Assembly (NCBI RefSeq): GCF_943914685.1
Contig: NZ_CALUCZ010000024.1
Coordinates: 1-27,172 of the forward strand
From: an uncultured Mobiluncus sp.
GTDB taxonomy: Bacteria; Actinomycetota; Actinomycetes; Actinomycetales; Actinomycetaceae
DNA length: 27,172 nucleotides
Reading direction: 5' to 3'
A model generated the notes under the pieces. It was not told the origin of the DNA, did not search any database, and worked only from the letters and a program-made list of their open reading frames with translations. The position numbers were made by a program, and so were the translations under genes. This document shows, piece by piece, positions 7,836 to 14,556 of the stretch. Every line of letters starts with the position of its first letter. The first letter of the stretch is position 1.

Positions 7836-9140
7836 TCACTCAGCCGACAAGTCCAGGCAATCCCGGATTGGCGCCAGTTTCGCCCCGGTTTCCCGCCACT
7901 CGGTTTCCGGGTCGGAATCTGCCATGATGCCCGCCCCGACCCAGGCCTCCACGCCGAGCGCATCGAGCTGGGCGCACCGCAGCGCCAAAGCCAACTGACC
8001 CCCGCCCTGGGCATCGACCCAGCCCACCGGCCCGGCGTAACGCCCGCGATCCGCTTCAAACCGGGAGATGAACGTCCGCGCAAAATCCCGCGGCAGCCCG
8101 CACACCGCCGCCGTGGGGTGAAACTGCGCGACTAGGTGCAAAAGCGTCTTGCCCGCCGGCACCCGCAGGTGCAAATCCGTAGCCAAATGGGTCAGATTCG
8201 GCAGCTGTAACAGGTAGGGCCCGCTCGTCTCCAAATCGGGGTCAACGCGACGCAAAGGCTCGGCCACCGAACGCAGCGCCACCTGGTGTTCCGCCAGATT
8301 CTTGGCCGAATGAGCCAAATCCACGTCCTCACCGGGCGTTGCCGTGCCCGCCAGAACCCGCGAATGTGCCCGTCCCGCGGCAGCCTCCAGCAGCATCTCC
8401 GGCGTGGCTCCGACCAGCCCCCCGACATTGAAAATCCAGCAAGTCGGGTAGCGTTCGCGCAGGCGGGCAGCCAAAGCCCCGCCGGCAGCCCGCGCCCGCG
8501 CCGCGCCAGCCTCCCTGGCGAACTCGAAGCGCGCCGGGCGAGCCATCACGATTTTCTCCGCTTTGCCCTCGCGTATAGCGCGCACGGCGGCGGCGACGTT
8601 TTCCTGGTAAGACGTTTTTCCCACTACGGCGGCGGGTCGCGTCTGCAGGGCATCTTTGCGCTGGCGGCGGGGAAAGTTTTTAATCCAAGCTTGAGCGGCC
8701 CGATACAATCGGTCCGCTCTAGGCTCATCAACACTCGCGCCCTGATAAGCCACGGTAATCCACGCCCCCTGGTCGTCGCTGCCCACCAGGAATGACGGCA
8801 GGACAAACACCGAGGCCGCCGCGCTATTAAAACCAAAGGACGCGAAAGCCACCGGGCCGGTGCCGCGTCGCTGCACCGCATCAAACACCTGGGCGTGGCG
8901 TCCTACTAGGAACCACGCCGCGCCCGCCCGATCCAGGTCCGAGCCGTCCTCCCAATGCCAGGCCGACGCAAAGTCCTGACCGGGAAAATCCCCCAAACCC
9001 GGCGCTGCCAACGTGAGGGGGGCGCCTTGTGCAGGGGGAGAAGCAAAGAAAAATCCGTCCGTGGGGAGTGCCGCGGCCTCCATCGAGACCAGCTCCGGGG
9101 ACAAATCGCGGTCAAGAGCGCGAGTGTGGACGAATAGCAC
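7836..9140 (-). CDS. menF: Isochorismate synthase (MenF)
   Basis: A 434-residue chorismate-utilising enzyme that isomerises chorismate to isochorismate, the entry to menaquinone synthesis. The C-terminal catalytic domain shows EKIVMARPARFEF with the probable general base Lys196, GATPEMLLE (244-252), the tract LAGTATPG followed by SAKNLAEHQ, HPTAAVCGLPRDFA (341-354), DRGRYAGPVGW and the terminal GAGIMADSDPETEW metal-binding region. The N-terminal half is poorly conserved, as is normal. The domain is shared with EntC/DhbC and, more distantly, anthranilate synthase; the neighbouring menG and nuo genes favour MenF over a siderophore role. The start is a GTG at 9140, with TAGGAT 6 nt upstream. An ATG at 9144 is out of frame. 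It diverges from the nuo operon. Confidence 0.9.
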   Translation of the reverse strand: MLFVHTRALDRDLSPELVSMEAAALPTDGFFFASPPAQGAPLTLAAPGLGDFPGQDFASAWHWEDGSDLDRAGAAWFLVGRHAQVFDAVQRRGTGPVAFASFGFNSAAASVFVLPSFLVGSDDQGAWITVAYQGASVDEPRADRLYRAAQAWIKNFPRRQRKDALQTRPAAVVGKTSYQENVAAAVRAIREGKAEKIVMARPARFEFAREAGAARARAAGGALAARLRERYPTCWIFNVGGLVGATPEMLLEAAAGRAHSRVLAGTATPGEDVDLAHSAKNLAEHQVALRSVAEPLRRVDPDLETSGPYLLQLPNLTHLATDLHLRVPAGKTLLHLVAQFHPTAAVCGLPRDFARTFISRFEADRGRYAGPVGWVDAQGGGQLALALRCAQLDALGVEAWVGAGIMADSDPETEWRETGAKLAPIRDCLDLSAE

Positions 9141-9482
9141 CCATCTATCCTAGGTTCCACCGCTCAGCGCCCAAAACCAGCAGGGTAGCACGCGGGCAGA
9201 CTCCCGACGCGGCCCTACGCCCGCGCAGAACTTCCCGCCAGCCGCCCTCCGAATAGGGACCCAAGTCCCAATTAGAAAACTCCTTTTTTCCTAAATCGAA
9301 TCCGCACCACAGGCCACAGACCGCCCAAAACCCGGAGAAGCTCGGCGATAATCCTGCATTCTGTACAAAATTTACTGAGTTAGGGGGAAAAACTGTAGGG
9401 TGGAGCTGGCAACTCGCCTGGGAAGATTTTGCTGGTTACGGTGCCGGCAGGCAACTCAGGTGTTTTCAAAGATGGAGAAGCT
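9141..9482. promoter_or_regulatory. 342-bp divergent control region between menF and the nuo operon
   Basis: No gene is seen. The menF start is immediately preceded by TAGGAT (9147-9152, minus strand). Toward nuoA there is a short hairpin GGGAC-CCAA-GTCCC (9256-9269), an A/T-rich stretch with a T6 tract (about 9270-9297), and a possible weak promoter TTTACT (9371-9376) with TAGGGT (9396-9401) at 19 bp spacing. An 8-bp direct repeat GGCAACTC occurs at 9408-9415 and 9450-9457 in the presumed leader. A redox or oxygen regulator would be expected to act here, but I recognise no specific binding motif. Confidence 0.45.
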
Positions 9483-9842
9483 ATGAACGTTTACGTAGCG
9501 CTGCTGATAATGCTGTTAGTAGCCGCGGTAGTGGCCTTAGCTGGGGTTTTGTCCGGCTATTTGTTCGGCCCCACGAAACCAAACCGCGTTAAGAATGCCA
9601 AATATGAATGTGGCTGTGACCCCACTCCGGATCGCGGAAACCAGGCGCGTTTCCCGGTTAAGTACTACCTAACCGCCATGATGTTTATCGTTTTCGACAT
9701 CGAGGTGGTTTTTCTTTACCCCTGGGCGATTTCCTTTTTCCAGCAAGGAAAGTTCGGCATGTTCGTCATGATGACTTTCGTGGAACTGCTGGCAGTGCCC
9801 TTTATCTACGTGTGGGCCCGTCGCGGCTTTGACTGGAACTGA
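9483..9842 (+). CDS. nuoA: NADH-quinone oxidoreductase subunit A
   Basis: A 119-residue membrane subunit of complex I with three predicted transmembrane helices. The loop YECGCDP and the segment RFPVKYYLTAMMFIVFDIE are family signatures, followed by FLYPWA. It helps form the joint between the quinone site and the proton-pumping arm, with NuoH, J and K. The start at 9483 is chosen because GGAG at 9474-9477 lies 5 nt upstream and the protein then begins with a membrane helix. The frame is open further upstream (to 9429), but that extension has no support. It is the first gene of the operon. Confidence 0.95.
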   Translation: MNVYVALLIMLLVAAVVALAGVLSGYLFGPTKPNRVKNAKYECGCDPTPDRGNQARFPVKYYLTAMMFIVFDIEVVFLYPWAISFFQQGKFGMFVMMTFVELLAVPFIYVWARRGFDWN

Positions 9843-9874
9843 ACCGTTCCAAGTATTTTGGAGGAAACCATAAA

Positions 9875-10420
9875 ATGTTGGATCAAGATTCTGACGGCTT
9901 GGCGGCGTTGCCGGAAAAGCTCACTGATTTTGCTCGCTCCCTCTCGATTTGGCCCGTCACGATGGGTTTGGCGTGCTGCGCTATCGAGATGATGGCGACC
10001 GCGGCCTCGCGTTTCGATATCGCCCGTTTCGGTTCGGAAGTGTTCCGTTCCTCTCCGCGTCACGCTGACGTGATGCTGGTTTCGGGCCGGGTCTCGCACA
10101 AGATGGCCACTATCATGCGCAATGTCTATGACGAGATGGCCGACCCGAAGTGGGTTATCTCGATGGGGGCTTGTGCCTCGTCGGGCGGCGTGTTCAATAA
10201 CTACGCCATTGTCCAGGGCTGCGACCACGTCGTGCCGGTAGACATCTACCTGCCAGGTTGCCCGCCGCGTCCAGAAATGCTGCTGGGGGCGTTGCTGAGC
10301 TTGCGCGACCACATCAAGGTCGATCCTTTGGGCAAGAATCGTGAGGAAGCTATCCGCAAGGCGGAAGCCGCGGCGCTGCAGGCGGCCTCGTTGAACGACA
10401 TGAAGGGACTGATGGCGTGA
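9875..10420 (+). CDS. nuoB: NADH-quinone oxidoreductase subunit B (cluster N2)
   Basis: A 181-residue peripheral-arm subunit that carries the terminal 4Fe-4S cluster N2, the direct donor to quinone. The four ligands are visible: the tandem Cys34-Cys35 in GLACCAIEMM, Cys100 in MGACASSGG and Cys129 in LPGCPPRPE. GGAGG at 9860-9864 lies 10 nt before the ATG. The 32-nt gap from nuoA is the largest within the nuo operon. The last 4 nt overlap the nuoC GTG start. Confidence 0.97.
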   Translation: MLDQDSDGLAALPEKLTDFARSLSIWPVTMGLACCAIEMMATAASRFDIARFGSEVFRSSPRHADVMLVSGRVSHKMATIMRNVYDEMADPKWVISMGACASSGGVFNNYAIVQGCDHVVPVDIYLPGCPPRPEMLLGALLSLRDHIKVDPLGKNREEAIRKAEAAALQAASLNDMKGLMA

Positions 10421-11157
10421 GCGAAGAAACTCAAGATTTGCAAGCCGCCCCGGAGGGCGAACTGGAGCCGAAACTGCCCCAGTACGCCAATCCTCGCGGC
10501 GAATCCCTGGGGGTGCGTGACAATCCGTTCGGGGTTCACGGCACCGGCGACACTTCCGGTTACGGCCAGTTGCATCGGGAAGTTATGATGCCCGGGCAGT
10601 CCCCGAAGCCTTACGGGGGCTGGTTCGACGACTGCGTGGACTACCTGGAGGAGGATTTGCGCAAGGCCGGGGTGGATCCTCTCACTGCCATAGACCGGGT
10701 CGTCGTTTCCCACGGCGAGCTGACGATTCACGTCGCTCGTGAGCACCTAGTGACGGTCGCGAAAGCGCTGCGTGACGACCAGGACTTGCGCTTTGAGTTG
10801 TGCATGGGCGTGTCCGGGGTGCATTACCCGCACGACACCGGACGGGAACTGCACGCCGTGTACCACTTCATCAGCGTGACCCACAATCACAACCTGCGCA
10901 TCGAGACTGCGGCCCCCGAAGACGACCCGAAAGTCCCCTCCATCGTGGATATTTACCCCGGAAACAACTGGCACGAGCGGGAAACTTTCGACATGATGGG
11001 CATCATCTTTACCGGCCACCCGGCCTTGACCCGGTCCTTGCTTCCCGACGATTGGGTCGGACACCCGCAGCGTAAGGACTACCCGCTGGGCGGGATTCCA
11101 GTGCAATTTAAGGGCGGCACCGTCCCGCCTGCTGACACGCGGAGGAGCTACAGTTGA
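10417..11157 (+). CDS. nuoC: NADH-quinone oxidoreductase subunit C
   Basis: A 246-residue peripheral subunit, separate from NuoD (in E. coli the two are fused). The 30-kDa subunit signature WHERETFDMMG is at 185-195, followed by PDDWVGHPQRKDYPL at 210-224. The first 60 residues or so are a hydrophilic, low-conservation extension. The start is GTG at 10417, sharing GTGA with the nuoB stop, so translation is probably coupled. No cofactor motif is present, as expected. Confidence 0.95.
   Translation: MSEETQDLQAAPEGELEPKLPQYANPRGESLGVRDNPFGVHGTGDTSGYGQLHREVMMPGQSPKPYGGWFDDCVDYLEEDLRKAGVDPLTAIDRVVVSHGELTIHVAREHLVTVAKALRDDQDLRFELCMGVSGVHYPHDTGRELHAVYHFISVTHNHNLRIETAAPEDDPKVPSIVDIYPGNNWHERETFDMMGIIFTGHPALTRSLLPDDWVGHPQRKDYPLGGIPVQFKGGTVPPADTRRSYS
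11141..11147 (+). promoter_or_regulatory. Strong ribosome-binding site that decides the TTG start of nuoD
   Basis: GGAGGAG lies 6 nt before the TTG at 11154. The first in-frame ATG (11169) would be 21 nt away, too far for this site, so TTG is the better start. Confidence 0.65.
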
Positions 11158-12527
11158 GTACCGAAACTATGAACCCAGAGGCAAAAACGCAAAATGTTCA
11201 TGCCGCGGCGGGGGCTGGCGAATACGTGCCGGGAATGCCGGAGTTTTCCGTTCAGGACGGGGAATGGGCCGCGATGGCCGCGGACCTCGAGTCGGCTCAC
11301 AATGACCGGATTGCCGTCAACTTGGGCCCGGTGCACCCCTCCACCCACGGCGTGCTGCGCGTCATCGTGGAACTGGAGGGCGAAACGATTAAGGATTGCC
11401 GCCTGGGCACCGGCTACCTGCACACCGGTATTGAAAAGTCTATGGAATACCGCACTTATAACCAGGGCGTGGCCTACTGCACCCGCATGGATTACGTGGC
11501 GCCGTTCTTTACCGAAGTCGCCTGGTGTTTGGCGGTCGAAAAAGCTCTGGGTGTGACGGACCAGGTGCCTCGGCGGGCCAACGAAATCCGGGTGCTGTTG
11601 ATGGAGCTGAACCGGATTGCTTCGCACCTGGTCGCCATCGGCACCGGCGCGAACGAGCTGGGCGCGACGACCATGCTGACCACCGGGTTCCGGGCTCGTG
11701 AAGAGATTCTGCGGATTTTTGAACACATTACCGGCCTGCGCATGAACAACACCTATATGCGTCCCGGCGGCGTGTCCAACGACCTGCTGGACGACACCAT
11801 CGACATGATTCGTGAAAAGCTCCCGCTGGTGAAACGCGACATTGGCGAAATGCAGGACTTGATTATGGCCAACCCGATTTTTATTGGCCGTATGAAGAAC
11901 GTGGGGTGGCTGCCGCTGTCCACCATGATGGCGCTGTCCCTGACCGGTCCGTGCCTGCGAGCGGGTGGTTTGCCGCTGGATATGCGCAAGCTGCAGCCCT
12001 ACTGCGGGTACGAGACTTACACATTCGATGTTCCCACCCGCGACCATTCCGACTGCTACACGCGTACCGAGGTGCGTTTCGAGGAAATGTACCAGTCCCT
12101 GCGCATTGTCTACCAGGTGCTGGATCGTTTGGAGCAAAGCGAGGGTGAGCCGGTTATGATTGCTGACCCGAAGTTCGCTTACCCCTCCAAGTTGACCATC
12201 GGCGCGGACGGCCAAGGCCAGGATCCAGAGCACGTGTCGCATATTATGGGGCATTCGATGGAGGAACTCATTCACCACTTTAAGCTGGTGACCGAGGGGT
12301 TCCGAATCCCGCCCGGTCAGGTTTACGCCCAGATTGAACATGCCAAGGGCATACAGGGCGTGCACCTGGTGACCGACGGCGGTACCCGCCCTTACCGGGC
12401 GCACTTCCGCGACCCCTCTTATGCAAACCTGCAATCTGCCTCCATGATGTGCGAGGGTGGCTTGATTTCTGACTTGGTGGTGTCAATCGGTTCGATTGAC
12501 CCGGTGTTTGGAGGTGTGGATCGATGA
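11154..12527 (+). CDS. nuoD: NADH-quinone oxidoreductase subunit D
   Basis: A 457-residue 49-kDa-type subunit, related to the large subunit of NiFe hydrogenases but without the nickel-binding cysteines. It forms the quinone headgroup pocket with NuoB. LGPVHPSTHG (57-66) and RMDYVAP, with Tyr114 as the likely counterpart of the quinone-contacting tyrosine known in Thermus, are conserved; the C-terminus SIDPVFGGVDR is the family ending. Residues 1-50 are a variable extension. TTG at 11154 is the preferred start because of the Shine-Dalgarno site before it; it overlaps the nuoC stop by 4 nt. Confidence 0.95.
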   Translation: MSTETMNPEAKTQNVHAAAGAGEYVPGMPEFSVQDGEWAAMAADLESAHNDRIAVNLGPVHPSTHGVLRVIVELEGETIKDCRLGTGYLHTGIEKSMEYRTYNQGVAYCTRMDYVAPFFTEVAWCLAVEKALGVTDQVPRRANEIRVLLMELNRIASHLVAIGTGANELGATTMLTTGFRAREEILRIFEHITGLRMNNTYMRPGGVSNDLLDDTIDMIREKLPLVKRDIGEMQDLIMANPIFIGRMKNVGWLPLSTMMALSLTGPCLRAGGLPLDMRKLQPYCGYETYTFDVPTRDHSDCYTRTEVRFEEMYQSLRIVYQVLDRLEQSEGEPVMIADPKFAYPSKLTIGADGQGQDPEHVSHIMGHSMEELIHHFKLVTEGFRIPPGQVYAQIEHAKGIQGVHLVTDGGTRPYRAHFRDPSYANLQSASMMCEGGLISDLVVSIGSIDPVFGGVDR

Positions 12528-13225
12528 AACCGTATCCTGAGGACGTCAAAGCGCGTCTGGTTCGCGAGGGTCGAGAGATTATTGCTCGCTATCCCGAGGG
12601 GCATTCGCGTTCAGCGCTGCTGCCGTTGCTGCACTTGGTGCAGTCCGAAGACGGCTTTGTGTCCGCCAACGGTATCGAGCTGTGCTCCGAACTGTTGGGG
12701 ATTAGCCCCGCGGAAGTTTCGGCGGTCGCTACGTTCTATACCCAGTACAAACGCCGTCCCAACGGGGAATACAACGTGGGGGTGTGCACCACTTCGCTGT
12801 GCGCCGTCATGGGTGGCGACGAGATTTGGGAAACCGTGTGTGACCACTTGGGCATTGGTAACGGGGAAACGACCGCGGACGGGAAAGTTACCCTGGAGGC
12901 GATTGAATGTAACGCGGCCTGCGACTTTGCCCCTGTCGTCATGGTGAACTGGGAATTCTTTGATAACCAAACCCCGCAATCGGCCGTGAAACTGGTCGAC
13001 GATTTGCGTGCGGGCAATCCAGTGAAACCGACCCGCGGCCCGAATCACGTCCCGACGTTTAAGGAAAACGAGCACCTGTTGGCTGGTTTCGAGGACGGGC
13101 TGGCTGACGAGGGCGAATCCGCCGGTGTCCCCACCTTGTTGGGCAAGCGTATCGCTGCGGAAAAGGGTTGGGGAATCCCCAGCGACCCGGGCTGGTCAGC
13201 TCCCGAACCGAAGGACGGTGAATAG
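12524..13225 (+). CDS. nuoE: NADH-quinone oxidoreductase subunit E (cluster N1a)
   Basis: A 233-residue thioredoxin-like 24-kDa subunit of the NADH dehydrogenase module. The 2Fe-2S cluster N1a ligands are Cys88 and Cys93 (VCTTSLC) and Cys129 and Cys133 (ECNAAC). About 60 residues at the C-terminus, from around 170, go beyond the common core and are hydrophilic. The ATG shares ATGA with the nuoD stop, and GGAGGT at 12510-12515 is placed 8 nt upstream. Confidence 0.95.
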   Translation: MKPYPEDVKARLVREGREIIARYPEGHSRSALLPLLHLVQSEDGFVSANGIELCSELLGISPAEVSAVATFYTQYKRRPNGEYNVGVCTTSLCAVMGGDEIWETVCDHLGIGNGETTADGKVTLEAIECNAACDFAPVVMVNWEFFDNQTPQSAVKLVDDLRAGNPVKPTRGPNHVPTFKENEHLLAGFEDGLADEGESAGVPTLLGKRIAAEKGWGIPSDPGWSAPEPKDGE

Positions 13226-13227
13226 TC

Positions 13228-14556
13228 ATGAGTGAACTGAACCTGACTGACATTCCTGGTGGCGAGGTGCCGCTGACCCCGATTTTGTCGGATATGTGGG
13301 GTGTGGATCGTTCTTGGACCCTGGAGGCCTACCGGGCTCGCGGGGGATACCAGGGTCTGGAAAAGGCCAACTCGATGGATCCCGCCGATGTGTTGGCTGC
13401 GGTCAAGAACTCGGGGTTGCGCGGGCGTGGTGGCGCTGGTTTCCCCGCGGGTTTGAAGTGGTCGTTCCTGCCTCCCGATGACGGTTTGCCGCGCTACCTG
13501 ACGGTGAATGCCGACGAGTCCGAGCCCGGGACCTGCAAGGATATCCCACAAATCATGGCGAATCCGCACGCCCTCATCGAGGGAATGGCGATTTGTTCCC
13601 GGGCGATTCGCTGTGAACACGCTTTCGTATATTTGCGCGGAGAAGTGACCCACCCGCTGCGCCGACTGCTGGCCGCTATCCGGGAAGCTACCGAGGCGGG
13701 ACTGCTGGGTGACCTCAAGATTACCGCCCACTCCGGGGCGGGAGCCTACATCTGCGGTGAGGAAACTGCCCTTTTGGATTCGTTGGAGGGCCGGCGCGGG
13801 CACCCGCGGTTGAAGCCGCCGTTCCCGGCCGCCCAGGGCTTGTACGCCCGTCCCACCGTCATCAACAACGTCGAGACGATTTCCCAGGTCGCGGGCATCT
13901 TTAAGTACTCGGATAACTGGTACGCCTCGATGGGGACGGAAAAGTCCAAGGGACATGGCATCTTCTCGATTTCCGGCCATGTGGCCCACCCCGGCCAGTT
14001 CGAGGCGCCGTTCGGGATCACGATGCGGCAACTGTTGGGATACTGCGGCGGAATGCGTTCCGGTCACGACCTAAAGTTTTGGGCGGTCGGGGGTTCCTCG
14101 GCACCTATCTTTACGCCTGAAGAACTCGATGTTCCCCTGACTTATGAGGAAGTCGCCACCGCCGGGTCAATGCTGGCCACCCGCGCTATTCAAGTGTTTG
14201 ACGAAACGACTTCGGTCGTGCGCGTCATGACCCGCTGGATAGACTTTTATCAGCATGAATCTTGCGGCAAATGCACCCCATGTCGGGAAGGCACCTACTG
14301 GATGAAGCAAATCATGCATCGCCTCGAAGCCGGTAAAGGCGAGGTTGGTGACGTGGACAAGCTGCTGTCGATTACTTCCGAAATTGGCGGGCGCTGTTTC
14401 TGCGCGCTGGGTGACGCGGCCATCACCCCGGTGAAGTCCGGCATTGAACGTTTCCGTGACGAGTTTGAAAAAGGTTACACAACTCCGGCTTGGGAGTTGT
14501 TCCCCTACGAACGCAGCGTGTACTACCACGAGGCATCGGGCGAGGCAGGTAAATAA
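13228..14556 (+). CDS. nuoF: NADH-quinone oxidoreductase subunit F (NADH and FMN binding, cluster N3)
   Basis: A 442-residue 51-kDa-type subunit, the NADH oxidation site. The glycine-rich NADH loop GRGGAGFPAGLKW is at 66-78, the FMN region SGAGAYICGEET at 169-180. Cluster N3 ligands are Cys346, Cys349 and Cys352 in ESCGKCTPCREG plus Cys392 in FCALGDAA. Length and motifs are standard. It begins 2 nt after the nuoE stop. NuoE, F and G together form the electron-input module. Confidence 0.97.
   Translation: MSELNLTDIPGGEVPLTPILSDMWGVDRSWTLEAYRARGGYQGLEKANSMDPADVLAAVKNSGLRGRGGAGFPAGLKWSFLPPDDGLPRYLTVNADESEPGTCKDIPQIMANPHALIEGMAICSRAIRCEHAFVYLRGEVTHPLRRLLAAIREATEAGLLGDLKITAHSGAGAYICGEETALLDSLEGRRGHPRLKPPFPAAQGLYARPTVINNVETISQVAGIFKYSDNWYASMGTEKSKGHGIFSISGHVAHPGQFEAPFGITMRQLLGYCGGMRSGHDLKFWAVGGSSAPIFTPEELDVPLTYEEVATAGSMLATRAIQVFDETTSVVRVMTRWIDFYQHESCGKCTPCREGTYWMKQIMHRLEAGKGEVGDVDKLLSITSEIGGRCFCALGDAAITPVKSGIERFRDEFEKGYTTPAWELFPYERSVYYHEASGEAGK

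Noticed and set aside
9256..9297. Intrinsic terminator before nuoA (hairpin plus T6 tract)
   Set aside because: The T tract lies roughly 14 nt beyond a 5-bp stem, too far and too weak for a terminator.
11148..12434. 428-codon open frame antisense to nuoD
   Set aside because: Same cause as above; nuoD on the other strand is fully conserved.
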